Assembly: GCA_964559135.1 (NCBI GenBank)
Contig: CAZLGG010000062.1
Coordinates: 1-23,195, forward strand
Length of the DNA stretch: 23,195 bases
Source: DRQF01 sp964559135
Lineage (GTDB): Bacteria > Planctomycetota > GCA-002687715 > DRQF01
Reading direction: 5' to 3'
A program made the translations under genes and the position numbers. Below are positions 15,090 through 23,195 of this stretch, in pieces. Numbering within the stretch: the stretch's first letter is position 1; every line of letters starts with the position of its first letter. The notes beneath the pieces were generated by a model. The model was not told the DNA's origin and did no database searches. It was given only the letters and a program-made list of their open reading frames with translations.

Positions 15090-16583
15090 ATGCCGCCCAT
15101 GAATTCATCCGGCATCGCGCAACCCGGTCTCCCCTTGTTCGCACTCGTTCTCCTCGCGCTCGCGGGCCTGGCCGCGCCCTCGACGGCGCAAGAAACGCGA
15201 CCGCCCAACGTCGTCTACATCCTTGCCGACGATCTCGGGTGGGGAGAGCTCGGCTCCTATGGGCAGACCAGGATCAAGACGCCGAACCTGGACCGCTTGG
15301 CGAAACAGGGCGTGCGCTTCACCCGCCACTACGCGGGCGCGCCCGTCTGCGCACCATCACGCTGCGTACTCATGACGGGACGCGAGCTTTCCAAGGCGGA
15401 GATTCGCGGCAACAAGGAGGTCAAGCCCGAAGGACAGTGGCCGATGTCCGCCGACGCCTTCACCGTTGCCGAGTTCATGCAAGCGCACGGCTACGTCACG
15501 GGCGCCATGGGAAAGTGGGGGCTCGGCCCCGTGGAGAGCACGGGCGACCCCAACGCCCAGGGGTTTGATCTCTTCTTCGGCTACAACTGCCAGCGCGAAG
15601 CGCACAACCTCTATCCGAGTCACCTCTGGCTGAATCGGGAGCGCTACCTGCTGAACAACCGCCGCTTTCGCCCCTACCAGAAGCTGAAGAAGCCTCCGAC
15701 CTCCTACGCCCGCTTCGAGGGCGATCAGTACGCCCCACAACTCATCGCCGACATGGCGCTGGCGTTCTTGCGCCAGCACAAGGACGAGCCTTTCTTCCTC
15801 TACGCACCGTTCGTCGAGCCCCATCTCGCCCTCCAGCCCCCCGAGGAGTGGGTGAACCTCTATCCCAAGGCGTGGGACGACAAACCCTATCTGGGAACAC
15901 GCGGATACCTCCCCCACCCGCGCCCGCACGCCGCCTATGCGGCGCTCATCACTCACCTGGACGACCACGTGGGCAAGATCCTGGATCTGCTCGAGGAATT
16001 GGGGTTGGAGGAGAACACGCTCGTCATGTTCACGAGCGACAACGGCCCAACCCACGACGTGGGCGGCGTCGATACGACCTTCTTCAAGAGTTCGGGAGGC
16101 CTGCGCGGGAGAAAGGGCAGCGTCTACGAAGGCGGACTCCGCGTCCCCTTCATCGCTCGCTGGCCGGGGCACATCGAGCCGGGCTCCACGTCCAGTTTCG
16201 TCTCGGGCTTCCAGGATCTCTTTCCGACCCTGGCGGACCTCGTGGGAGCGAGAGCCCCCGAGAACTTGGACGGAGTGAGCATTCTTCCGGCCTTGCTGGG
16301 CAAAGCCTCGGGCCCAAGGACGAAACCCATGGTCTGGGAGTTTTTCGGATACGGCGGTCAGAGGGCGGTGATCGATGGGCGGTGGAAGGCGGTGCAACGG
16401 GGTCTACGACGCAAGAAGGGCCCCTTCCCGCTCGAGATCTACGACCTCGAGGTCGACCCCTTCGAGGAACACGATCTGTCCTCGGAGCGACCGAACCTGG
16501 CGCGCCGCCTGAGGGCCATCATGCTCCGGGAGCGAACCGACAATCCCGTCTTTCCAGTCCCCGTCCCGGGCGAAGGACGATAG
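15090..16583 (+). CDS. Secreted formylglycine-dependent sulfatase (arylsulfatase family S1)
   Basis: This protein of about 497 residues starts with a Sec signal peptide: a hydrophobic core around residues 13-30, cleavage near 'APSTAQE'. The alkaline-phosphatase-superfamily sulfatase domain then starts with 'NVVYILADDLGWGELG', whose D47 and D48 bind the metal. The sulfatase signature C87-A-P-S-R91 is present, so C87 is the site converted to formylglycine by FGE or an anSME. 'SDNGPTHDVGG' and 'GRKGSVYEGGLRVPF' are the other conserved blocks. It hydrolyses sulfate esters outside the cytoplasm, probably from sulfated glycans; the substrate cannot be named. The start is ATG 15090 (GGTGGG upstream) or ATG 15099. 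An open frame back to 14877 is spurious because it runs antisense to murQ. It converges on the CRTAC1-like gene, 9 bp away. Confidence 0.94.
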   Translation: MPPMNSSGIAQPGLPLFALVLLALAGLAAPSTAQETRPPNVVYILADDLGWGELGSYGQTRIKTPNLDRLAKQGVRFTRHYAGAPVCAPSRCVLMTGRELSKAEIRGNKEVKPEGQWPMSADAFTVAEFMQAHGYVTGAMGKWGLGPVESTGDPNAQGFDLFFGYNCQREAHNLYPSHLWLNRERYLLNNRRFRPYQKLKKPPTSYARFEGDQYAPQLIADMALAFLRQHKDEPFFLYAPFVEPHLALQPPEEWVNLYPKAWDDKPYLGTRGYLPHPRPHAAYAALITHLDDHVGKILDLLEELGLEENTLVMFTSDNGPTHDVGGVDTTFFKSSGGLRGRKGSVYEGGLRVPFIARWPGHIEPGSTSSFVSGFQDLFPTLADLVGARAPENLDGVSILPALLGKASGPRTKPMVWEFFGYGGQRAVIDGRWKAVQRGLRRKKGPFPLEIYDLEVDPFEEHDLSSERPNLARRLRAIMLRERTDNPVFPVPVPGEGR

Positions 16584-16592
16584 CCCGCCGCC

Positions 16593-18461
16593 TCAGTCGG
16601 GAGCCTTCAAGGTGTGCCGTCCCGCCGCGAGCCTCGACATGGTCCGAGACGTTCCGTCCGGCCAAAGAATGCGAACGTCGGTGGCCGCCTCGTCCGCGCC
16701 CAACCCGAACGTGAGGACGGCCTCCCCGGTGGAGAGATAACTCCCGCCGGCGCCGAGAATCTGATCCTGCCGTCCCGCCGAGGTGGTCAACGTCACGCGA
16801 GCCCCCAGGGCTGTCCTGCGGCCGGCGGCGTCGCGAAGATCCAGACGAAGGAAACGCCCCGCGGGTTTCTCGTTGAGAAAAAGCCGGGGACGTCCGGCGT
16901 TCTCCGTGGCGACGATGTCCAGATCTCCATCCCCGTCCACGTCCGCCACGGCCAACCCACGCCCGACGAAAGGTTTCATCATGGCGGGCCCCAACGCCTG
17001 CTCTCCCAAACGCAAGAAGCGAGACCGGCCATGCCCCGCGGCGTTCCAAAACACCTCCATGGGCTGTGCGTGGTGTTGGCTCGCCTGCACGCGACCGATC
17101 TCCGGCTCCACGTGCCCGTTCGTGCAGACCATGTCCTGGAAGCCGTCCAGATCGAGGTCGCAGAAGACGAGCCCGAAGGTGAGGCTGTCGCGCGTGGGCG
17201 CTCCGATCCCCACGCTCGTCGCGTCATCGACGAACAGCGGGTTCTCCGGGTCCTGATTCACGTAAAACGCCGTCATCTCGTTGGCGAAGTTGCCCACGGC
17301 CACCGCCAGATCGTCGTCGTTACGATAATGAGCCGTCGCGATCCCCATCGCACCCCGCGCGTTTCCCTTGTCATCGAACGCGAAACCGATATCGGCGCCG
17401 ATGTCGATGAACCGCCCGTCGCCCAGGTTGCGAAACGCGAAATTCTGCACGGTGTCGTTGGAGATCAAGAAATCCAGCCAACCGTCGTCGTCGAAGTCGC
17501 AGACGGTGACGCCCAGGGACTTGCCCATGGGGACGCCCGTCGCCGGATTGAGTCGGTGAAGACCCGCCTTCTTGGCGACGTCCTTGAAGGTCCCATCCCC
17601 CTGGTTCTGGAAGAGAAACGGATGATCCCCCTCGAACCCGGTGGGCGGCCCATAGGCGCGCTCGAGAGATCCCAGACTGAAGCTTTGGGACAGATCAATG
17701 GCCGGCGACCAGGTGACGTAGTTGAGCACCATCAAGTCGAGGTCGCCGTCACGATCGTAGTCGACGAACACGGCACTCGTGGACCAATGGTCTCCGCCAC
17801 CGACCCCCGCCCGCCCCGTCACGTCCTCGAAACGCTTGCCGTCCACGTTGCGGAACAGATGATTCTCACCGACGGCCGTGACGTAGAGGTCCGGCCAACC
17901 GTCGCCGTCGAAGTCCCCCACCGCGGTTCCCATGCCGAAGAAACAAAAATCGAGGCCCACCTCCTTTTCGGCCCGCCGGAATCGCCCTCCTTCGTTCACG
18001 TAGAAGGCCTGGGTCGGTCCGTTCTTCCGTGCAGAGTCATCCCACGGAGCGGAGTTCACGAGGAACAGATCCTGATCGCCGTCCCGGTCGAAATCGAGAA
18101 AGGCGACGCCACTGCCCATGGTCTCGGGCAAAAGGCGTTTGCCCTCGGCGCCGTTCACGTGCACGAAGTCGATGCCCAAGTCGGCGGCCGCCTCGCGGAA
18201 TGGCAGGTTCGGCACCTCGACCTTCGACGCCTTTTGTCGAGTGGGGGCCACGGCATCCGGAACGTTTTCGGTTTCCTCGGGAGGTTTTGCCCCGTAGACG
18301 AACCAAAGCGCCGCGGCGGCGACGACGACGAAAAGGGCAACGACCATGAGGACACGACGCTGCTGGCGTTCGGCGGACTCGTCATCGAGGATCTCGTCGT
18401 CCAAGAGATCATCGATGGAATCGGTGGGATCCTCCGGGGTGGGTTTCACATCGGGTGCCAT
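16593..18461 (-). CDS. CRTAC1-like protein: FG-GAP/VCBS repeats with ASPIC/UnbV domain, membrane-anchored
   Basis: This 622-residue protein has an acidic cytoplasmic tail of about 35 residues, one transmembrane helix (about 37-56) and a periplasmic domain. At least six calcium-loop repeats of the D-x-D-x-D-G kind are visible, for example DFDRDGDQDLFLVN, DFDGDGWPDLYVTA, DYDRDGDLDLMVLN, DFDDDGWLDFLISN, DLDLDGFQDMVCTN and DVDGDGDLDIVATE. They predict a beta-propeller. The last 90 residues form an ASPIC/UnbV domain (GARVTLTTSAGRQDQ, 'VRILWPDGTSRT'). The biochemical role of the family is unknown. The start ATG overlaps the cytochrome stop by 1 nt (TGATG), with GAGGA upstream, so the two are cotranslated and probably work together in the periplasm. 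Confidence 0.92.
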   Translation of the reverse strand: MAPDVKPTPEDPTDSIDDLLDDEILDDESAERQQRRVLMVVALFVVVAAAALWFVYGAKPPEETENVPDAVAPTRQKASKVEVPNLPFREAAADLGIDFVHVNGAEGKRLLPETMGSGVAFLDFDRDGDQDLFLVNSAPWDDSARKNGPTQAFYVNEGGRFRRAEKEVGLDFCFFGMGTAVGDFDGDGWPDLYVTAVGENHLFRNVDGKRFEDVTGRAGVGGGDHWSTSAVFVDYDRDGDLDLMVLNYVTWSPAIDLSQSFSLGSLERAYGPPTGFEGDHPFLFQNQGDGTFKDVAKKAGLHRLNPATGVPMGKSLGVTVCDFDDDGWLDFLISNDTVQNFAFRNLGDGRFIDIGADIGFAFDDKGNARGAMGIATAHYRNDDDLAVAVGNFANEMTAFYVNQDPENPLFVDDATSVGIGAPTRDSLTFGLVFCDLDLDGFQDMVCTNGHVEPEIGRVQASQHHAQPMEVFWNAAGHGRSRFLRLGEQALGPAMMKPFVGRGLAVADVDGDGDLDIVATENAGRPRLFLNEKPAGRFLRLDLRDAAGRRTALGARVTLTTSAGRQDQILGAGGSYLSTGEAVLTFGLGADEAATDVRILWPDGTSRTMSRLAAGRHTLKAPD

Positions 18462-21217
18462 CAAAGGTTCCTCGCCAGGTCGTAGATCACGATCGCTTCG
18501 GCCGCCTTGTCCGCCGCGGGATTCTCTTTCCGATAGAGGGAAACGGCCGAATCCCGGGCATTGTCATCGGGTTTGTACTTTGCATGAAGGCGGCGATGCT
18601 CGTCGGCGCGCGCCTTGTCCCCCTTCATTCTGTAAACCAGCATCAGATTGAAGTGGGCCGCCAGGTTCTCGGCGTCCAGGTCGAGAACTCGAAGGAACGT
18701 CGCCTCGGCCCGATCCAGCCAATCCGTGCGTTCGCCCTCCTCGCTCATGCTGCGTGCGAGCTGGAGTTCCGACAGCGCTTTTTCGAGAATCACCTGATAG
18801 TCGAGGGAGAAATCGAAGCCGCGCTGGGGAATGCGCGTCCCCAGGACCTTGTCGAAGGCCTCCACCGCGCGCTCGTGGAGTCCATTCTGCGCGTCGATCC
18901 GTCCGCTCAACCAATTCACCGTCCACGTGGCTTCGACGCCGGCGGCGACGGCTTTCTCGAGTGCTTCCTGGGCGTCGTCGAGTCGGCCCTCCTTCTCGTA
19001 GACGCGGGCGAGATCGATCCACGAGACGGGCTTGCCGAGCGCGACGACCTGACGAAACGCCTCTTCCGCCTGTCGGAGTTCGCCCTTTTGAGCCCCCTTG
19101 TTCCCCTTCAACAGCAGACCGATTCCGTAGTCGCGCCAGCGCTGCCAGAGGGGCTTCGAGGGCTGGTCATCGCGTACGCGGGGCACTTTCCCCGAAGCCC
19201 CGACGGGCAGGCGCACGTGATCTTCGGTCAAGGTGACGATGGGAATCTCGGGAATGCCGCCCTCGTGCAAGCCTTCGCTCGCGAGGTACTCGTAGGTGTG
19301 AGTCATCACGCCCTGGTCGAATTTGCGGTAATTCACCTTGACGGTGATGTCCATGACGCCTTCGAGATCCTTCGGGACGCGAAGAAGATAGTGAACGACC
19401 TGACCGGTCCCAGGGGGCATCATGTGGGAGTAGAGGGGGACGAAGATGTCCTGCACGTTACGCCGGTCGATCCGATGCCCTGATCGATCCAGGATCAGCG
19501 AGTTCAAGAAGTGGGCCCAGGGATCGACGAAGCCCTTCTCGTCGATGGCACCGCTGCGTCCGACGACACGGTCGCCGACGCGAGCCTCCAACTCCACCCA
19601 CACCTCATTGCTGTCGGAGGTCCCCTGAGTGAAGACGTGTCCTTGGTTCTTGAGAGTTCTCAGGACCACTTCGAGCAGATAATCCTTTCCTGCCTCGAGA
19701 CGGGGCGCCTCGGGGCCGATGGGCGCGGTGAGTTCGCCGTCGATATGCCCCCCCGACTTCAGGCCGAAGATGTCGACGTCGAGGACGTCCTTTTTGAGGA
19801 ACGCGGCTTGGAAGTCCCGCTGCTCAGCGTTGTCCATCAGATGGGGAATCGCCGTATTGGCGCCGGGCATCCGGTGGTCGTGGATCTCGCCATCGACGGC
19901 GGCGAAGTCGTCGCTCGGTTTGCGGGGCATGTGGCATTCGTTGCAGTTCGGCTGAGCCTTCCCGGGATAGTAGAAGCTCCGCGCGCTGTGGCCGGAGATG
20001 CCCGAGAGCAGGAAGTTGTCGTAGTGGTTCTGCCCCCGCAGCCACTCCTTGTAGTGATTGAGGGCGTACGGAATGTTGACCTTGTGACAGGCCGTACAGA
20101 ACGCGGCCTCCTTGTGGAGGGGCTTCAGGAACGTCTTCTTGTGAAAGGCGGGCTTGGCCTTCACCAGCTGCTGGTTGACCCAGTGAAGCACCGGGTTCTC
20201 GCTGGTCGCGAAGGGGTAGTGGATGGGTTCCTCGATGGTGTAGTTGCCGTTGCCGATCGTCCCCGCGACGTCCGTGATCGCGTGACAGACGGTGCAGTTC
20301 ACGCCTTCCTTGGCGGTGGGGTCGTTCAGGTCATCGTAATTCGGATCGTCGAACGCCCCGGACAAGAGCGGCACGGGATCGTGGCACGCGGCGCAAAAAC
20401 GCGCGCCGCGAACATCGCCGTCCCGCTCCTGCAGGACGCTGCGCGTCTCGCGGATACTGAAGAGATAGATCGGGTTGTTGAAGGAACTGAAGTGGTGCAC
20501 GGACTGGTAGTGATCCTTGACCGCGTCCGGATGGCACTCCTCGCAGTACTGATCTCGCATGAGCACGTCGCTGGGAATCCACTTCCAGTTCGCCGTGCGG
20601 ACCTCCGCGGGCTTGAAGTAGTCCTCGCCGCCACCGCGCACAGACCACTTCCTGGGATCCTGGGTATGAAGGGCGATCATGCCGCCCGCGACGAGTACGA
20701 CAGACGTGCCGTAGACCGCGCCCCATCGCCATTTGATCGGACGACCGTACGCCCGGTGCATGATGTAGAACAGAATGCAGAGGACCGGCACCAGGACGTG
20801 GAGCCAGTAGCTGGCACGGCCACCGAAGGAATCCAAGGGCAGGACTCGAACGGTCATCACGAGACCGGTCACGATGACGACGACGCAGCTCCACAACAGA
20901 AAGTGACCGGACCGCTTGATCCGTCGGTTTTTCCGCGACCAGGTGTTGCGAAGGTGAAGCCCCGCGAAGATGACGAACGGGGGGATCAGGACGATGCCCA
21001 CGACCAGGTGGAGCAGGAACATCCACAGATAGAACTGGTTCTCATAGGTCTGTCCCCGCACCCACCCGAGAAAACTGATGCCGGCCAAGTAGACGGAGTT
21101 GGCGCCCAAGAGCGCGCCCCCCAAGGCCACGACGTAGAGCATGCGCCGCGTCCAGGGTGTGAGTGCGGGCAATCGTTTGCGTCGGGCCCGGGGCTCCGGA
21201 TTTGCTTTTGAATTCAT
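18461..21217 (-). CDS. Membrane-bound pentahaem c-type cytochrome with C-terminal TPR domain
   Basis: This 918-residue protein has a basic N-terminus, then five transmembrane helices (about 25-53, 63-89, 105-125, 137-153, 165-183). A periplasmic domain follows with five CxxCH haem motifs: CEECH (225), CAACH (275), CTVCH (308), CTACH (374) and CNECH (425). Four membrane His residues at about 70, 88, 140 and 154 could ligate b-haem. Residues about 480-690 form a beta-rich domain, and about 710-918 form TPR-like helical repeats such as 'ARVYEKEGRLDDAQEALEKA'. The haem domain recalls cytochrome c554-type proteins. It probably passes electrons between the quinone pool and the periplasm, but donor and acceptor are unknown. 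ATG 21217 is chosen because GGGGAG lies 7 nt upstream; ATGs at 21244 and 21232 are less supported. It is coupled to the CRTAC1-like gene. Confidence 0.9.
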   Translation of the reverse strand: MNSKANPEPRARRKRLPALTPWTRRMLYVVALGGALLGANSVYLAGISFLGWVRGQTYENQFYLWMFLLHLVVGIVLIPPFVIFAGLHLRNTWSRKNRRIKRSGHFLLWSCVVVIVTGLVMTVRVLPLDSFGGRASYWLHVLVPVLCILFYIMHRAYGRPIKWRWGAVYGTSVVLVAGGMIALHTQDPRKWSVRGGGEDYFKPAEVRTANWKWIPSDVLMRDQYCEECHPDAVKDHYQSVHHFSSFNNPIYLFSIRETRSVLQERDGDVRGARFCAACHDPVPLLSGAFDDPNYDDLNDPTAKEGVNCTVCHAITDVAGTIGNGNYTIEEPIHYPFATSENPVLHWVNQQLVKAKPAFHKKTFLKPLHKEAAFCTACHKVNIPYALNHYKEWLRGQNHYDNFLLSGISGHSARSFYYPGKAQPNCNECHMPRKPSDDFAAVDGEIHDHRMPGANTAIPHLMDNAEQRDFQAAFLKKDVLDVDIFGLKSGGHIDGELTAPIGPEAPRLEAGKDYLLEVVLRTLKNQGHVFTQGTSDSNEVWVELEARVGDRVVGRSGAIDEKGFVDPWAHFLNSLILDRSGHRIDRRNVQDIFVPLYSHMMPPGTGQVVHYLLRVPKDLEGVMDITVKVNYRKFDQGVMTHTYEYLASEGLHEGGIPEIPIVTLTEDHVRLPVGASGKVPRVRDDQPSKPLWQRWRDYGIGLLLKGNKGAQKGELRQAEEAFRQVVALGKPVSWIDLARVYEKEGRLDDAQEALEKAVAAGVEATWTVNWLSGRIDAQNGLHERAVEAFDKVLGTRIPQRGFDFSLDYQVILEKALSELQLARSMSEEGERTDWLDRAEATFLRVLDLDAENLAAHFNLMLVYRMKGDKARADEHRRLHAKYKPDDNARDSAVSLYRKENPAADKAAEAIVIYDLARNL

Positions 21218-21423
21218 CCTCGAACTCCCCATTCCGTCCCCCATCGACCGGTCGTCGCGTCCCTTTGATCGCCTCCGGCGCTGACACGGCTAAATATCAA
21301 AACGGCAACGGCTTGCGAACCGGGCTGACGGGATCCATTGTCACAGCGACCCGGGGGCGAAACCGGGGCGGTGCGAGGGAGGGACCTATACAGTCGGTTC
21401 CATCCACCTATAGTGGGAACATC
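21218..21423. promoter_or_regulatory. Divergent promoter region between cytochrome and TerB-like genes
   Basis: This spacer of 206 bp lies between two divergent genes. On the plus strand a TATAGT at about 21410 and a TATACA at about 21388 lie in two copies of ACCTATA just upstream of the TerB-like gene. On the minus strand TTCGCA and TATTTA spaced 17 bp (about 21295-21325) are a weak promoter candidate for the cytochrome operon. None of these boxes is strong. Confidence 0.35.
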
Positions 21424-22257
21424 ATGTCCGAAGCCGTCGATCTCAATCGAATTTCCGGCGAACAACGTCTCGCCTTCTATGGACTCCTCTTCAGCTTGGC
21501 CCGCGCGGACGGGAGCTTTGATGAAGAGGAGATGATCACCATTCATGCGCTTCTCGATGACTCGGGGTTCTCCCCGGACCAACGGGACGCGCTGAGGCGT
21601 TATTGCGTGCGTCCCCCGGATCCGCGGATCTGTTTGGCCACGCTGGCCCAGGCCCCCGACGAGTTCCGCTTCGGTGTTCTGGCGGCCCTCGTCGACCTGG
21701 CCTTTGCCGATGACCGTTGCACGCCCGAGGAAAAAGCGGCCCTCGACGACGCCCGTACGGCTCTTTGCATCTCGGAGGGGCAAGCCCGCTGCATCGAGAC
21801 CCTCGTCAGATCCTTGAAGCCCATGCTCGAGAACCCCACTCCACAACGCCGTGGAGCCCTCGAGGCAGCGGCCCAAGCCATGATTTCCGTGGGGATTCCA
21901 GCTTCGACGGCGTTTTTCCTTGGCTCGGTCCAGGACCTGGAAAAAGGGGGCCGCCAGGACGTGATGCGGGCGATGGGCCTTGGCTGGGGCCGCAAGTCCA
22001 GCCTGGCGTCCTCCCTGTTCTCGGGGCTCACGGCGGCGCCGTCCTTGGCGGGGTTCTGGGACGGTGACGAGGAGGAGGGCCGCTGGTCGGCCGCCCGACG
22101 CAAGAGAGCCGAACAGGCCATCGCCCGTTTGGAATCGATCGCGAAGGATCTGGAGGCCGCCTTGGGCGAGAACGCCCCGGCGGAAGAGGTTCGGCGGTTG
22201 GAAGCCATTCGCCAGTTGATCCTCACGCGCCGTTCCGTCCTGGGCGACCTGGCCTGA
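21424..22257 (+). CDS. TerB-like domain protein
   Basis: This 277-residue soluble protein has no signal or membrane segment. The first 130 residues form two helical, acidic TerB/TerB-like units, for example 'LLFSLARADGSFDEEEMITIHALL' and 'ALVDLAFADDRCTPEEKAAL'. These carry the typical A-D-G/D-x(3-5)-E-E pattern seen in tellurite-resistance TerB and co-chaperone-like relatives, which can bind metal. The middle section is of low similarity to anything I recognise. The C-terminal 60 residues look like a coiled coil ('RRKRAEQAIARLESIAKD'). ATG 21424 fits the domain start, with GGGA upstream; the open frame continues further 5' without coding character. The function is unknown and no other ter genes are present. 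The phosphatase gene follows 45 bp downstream. Confidence 0.72.
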   Translation: MSEAVDLNRISGEQRLAFYGLLFSLARADGSFDEEEMITIHALLDDSGFSPDQRDALRRYCVRPPDPRICLATLAQAPDEFRFGVLAALVDLAFADDRCTPEEKAALDDARTALCISEGQARCIETLVRSLKPMLENPTPQRRGALEAAAQAMISVGIPASTAFFLGSVQDLEKGGRQDVMRAMGLGWGRKSSLASSLFSGLTAAPSLAGFWDGDEEEGRWSAARRKRAEQAIARLESIAKDLEAALGENAPAEEVRRLEAIRQLILTRRSVLGDLA

Positions 22258-22302
22258 AGCCGACACTCCCCGCGACGAGGTGTCCGATCCGGTGGAGGAA
22301 TC

Positions 22303-23193
22303 ATGGCTCGTCCCCCGCCCGACGGTTATCCTCCCGCCGAGTCCGCGCTCGCGGGTTCCTACGCCATCCGGGGACAGGAGAAGCCACCCTTGCGACCCTC
22401 AGTCGACGAGATCCTGAAGAGGATCGACCAAGCCCTTCACGCCGCCACGACCCTGGGCGAGACCTTTCGCCCCGAAACCATCCTGGTGGAGCGGAAGAAG
22501 GGGGGCAGCCCGGTGACCGCCGCGGACCACGCCCTGGACGCCCTGTTGAACAAGGAACTCATGCGGGAGGGCGAGGGGTGGCTCTCCGAGGAAAGCGTGG
22601 ACGACCCGGTGCGACTCGCCTGTCCGCTCACCTGGATCGTCGATCCCATCGACGGCACGCGCGACTTCACCGAGGGAAGCCCTGAGTGGAGCGTGTCGGT
22701 GGGGTGTGCTTGGAATGGCGAGATCCTGGCCGGCGGCGTGGCCCAGCCCGCCAAGGGCATCATCATGCTGGGGGCGCCGGGAGCCGGGGTCTGGAAGAAC
22801 GGGGAGAGAGTCCCGCGGCGCACCCACATTCCCGTGGAAGGCGCCCGCGTCCTCGCCAGCCGCAGCGAGATCCGGCGGGGCGAATGGGAGGACTTCGCGG
22901 ACGACCCCTTCCAGGTGATCCCCCTGTCCTCCATCGCTTTGAAGCTCGCGCAAGTGGGCGTGGGCGATGCCGAGGCGAGCTGGGCGCTCGGCCCCAAGAA
23001 CGAGTGGGATATAGCCGGCGGCGCCGCCATCGCCATCGCGGCCGGCTACAACGTCTACTTCGCGGACGGAAAGCCCCTCAAATTCAACAATGCGAATCCT
23101 CTGATCCGCGGCGTGATCGCCCTTCCGGACCCGGCCACCTCGCCGGAGTGGGCCTCCGTCGCCAAGCGCCTGGAGGGCCGGGCCCACGACTGA
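22303..23193 (+). CDS. Inositol-monophosphatase / CysQ-family phosphatase
   Basis: This 296-residue protein is of the lithium-sensitive phosphatase superfamily. Metal-site motifs are all visible: GGSPVTAADHALD (67-79), SEES with E96-E97, WIVDPIDGTRDF (111-122) and EWDIAGG (234-240). Members hydrolyse inositol phosphates, 3'-phosphoadenosine 5'-phosphate or fructose-1,6-bisphosphate. The 'WDIAGGAAIAIAAG' end is closest in my memory to the CysQ (PAP phosphatase) and IMPase groups, but the substrate cannot be fixed. An N-terminal extension of about 32 residues precedes the domain and is unusual. The start at 22303 is supported by GGAGG 5 nt upstream. The stop is complete just before the window end. 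Confidence 0.88.
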   Translation: MARPPPDGYPPAESALAGSYAIRGQEKPPLRPSVDEILKRIDQALHAATTLGETFRPETILVERKKGGSPVTAADHALDALLNKELMREGEGWLSEESVDDPVRLACPLTWIVDPIDGTRDFTEGSPEWSVSVGCAWNGEILAGGVAQPAKGIIMLGAPGAGVWKNGERVPRRTHIPVEGARVLASRSEIRRGEWEDFADDPFQVIPLSSIALKLAQVGVGDAEASWALGPKNEWDIAGGAAIAIAAGYNVYFADGKPLKFNNANPLIRGVIALPDPATSPEWASVAKRLEGRAHD

Positions 23194-23195
23194 GA

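Noticed and set aside
16614..18485. Open frame of 623 codons opposite the CRTAC1-like gene
   Set aside because: It mirrors the real gene, whose calcium-loop repeats are unmistakable; no domain is visible in the antisense product.
19511..21211. Open frame of 566 codons on the plus strand opposite the multihaem cytochrome
   Set aside because: It is antisense to a gene with five CxxCH motifs and TPRs; composition (many Val, Arg, Gly, His) is that of a shadow frame.

Overview
The window is GC-rich, gene-dense chromosomal DNA from a Gram-negative-type bacterium. No phage, insertion-sequence, CRISPR or RNA gene was seen. Several features recall Planctomycetota or a neighbouring lineage (Acidobacteriota or Myxococcota remain possible): a secreted formylglycine-type sulfatase, an ASPIC/UnbV (CRTAC1-like) FG-GAP protein paired with a multihaem cytochrome-TPR protein, and a large glycine-rich Ig-like lipoprotein. 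This placement is inferred from gene content only.

Layout. At 1-991 (minus) lies the 5' part of a dihaem cytochrome c peroxidase/MauG-type lipoprotein, cut by the window edge. At 1042-8314 lies an aromatic amino acid locus. One arm (minus) is a single gene fusing chorismate mutase, prephenate dehydratase, an ACT domain and DAHP synthase. The other arm (plus) is a four-gene overlapping operon: aroB, an aroA-aroK fusion, an aroD-aroE fusion, and aroC. Together the five genes encode every step from PEP plus erythrose-4-phosphate to phenylpyruvate. At 8327-10580 (minus) lie a cobalamin riboswitch, a BtuF-like lipoprotein and a BtuC-like permease, with no ATPase gene in view. At 10692-13295 (minus) is the Ig-like/Gly-rich lipoprotein. 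At 13628-15034 (minus) are a dCMP deaminase and a MurNAc-6-phosphate etherase (murQ). At 15090-16583 (plus) is the sulfatase. At 16593-21217 (minus) is a two-gene operon: a membrane pentahaem cytochrome with C-terminal TPRs, then the CRTAC1-like protein. At 21424-23193 (plus) are a TerB-like protein and an inositol-monophosphatase/CysQ-family phosphatase.

The most notable point is the aromatic locus. The domain order AroB - AroA - AroK - AroD - AroE is exactly the order inside the eukaryotic pentafunctional AROM polypeptide. Here it is split over three overlapping genes, two of which are already fused. The shikimate kinase and EPSP synthase domains also carry sequence details that I recall from fungal AROM rather than from typical bacterial enzymes. 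The entry enzyme (DAHP synthase) is fused to the Phe-branch enzymes beside an ACT domain, so Phe could in principle control entry and exit of the pathway through one polypeptide.
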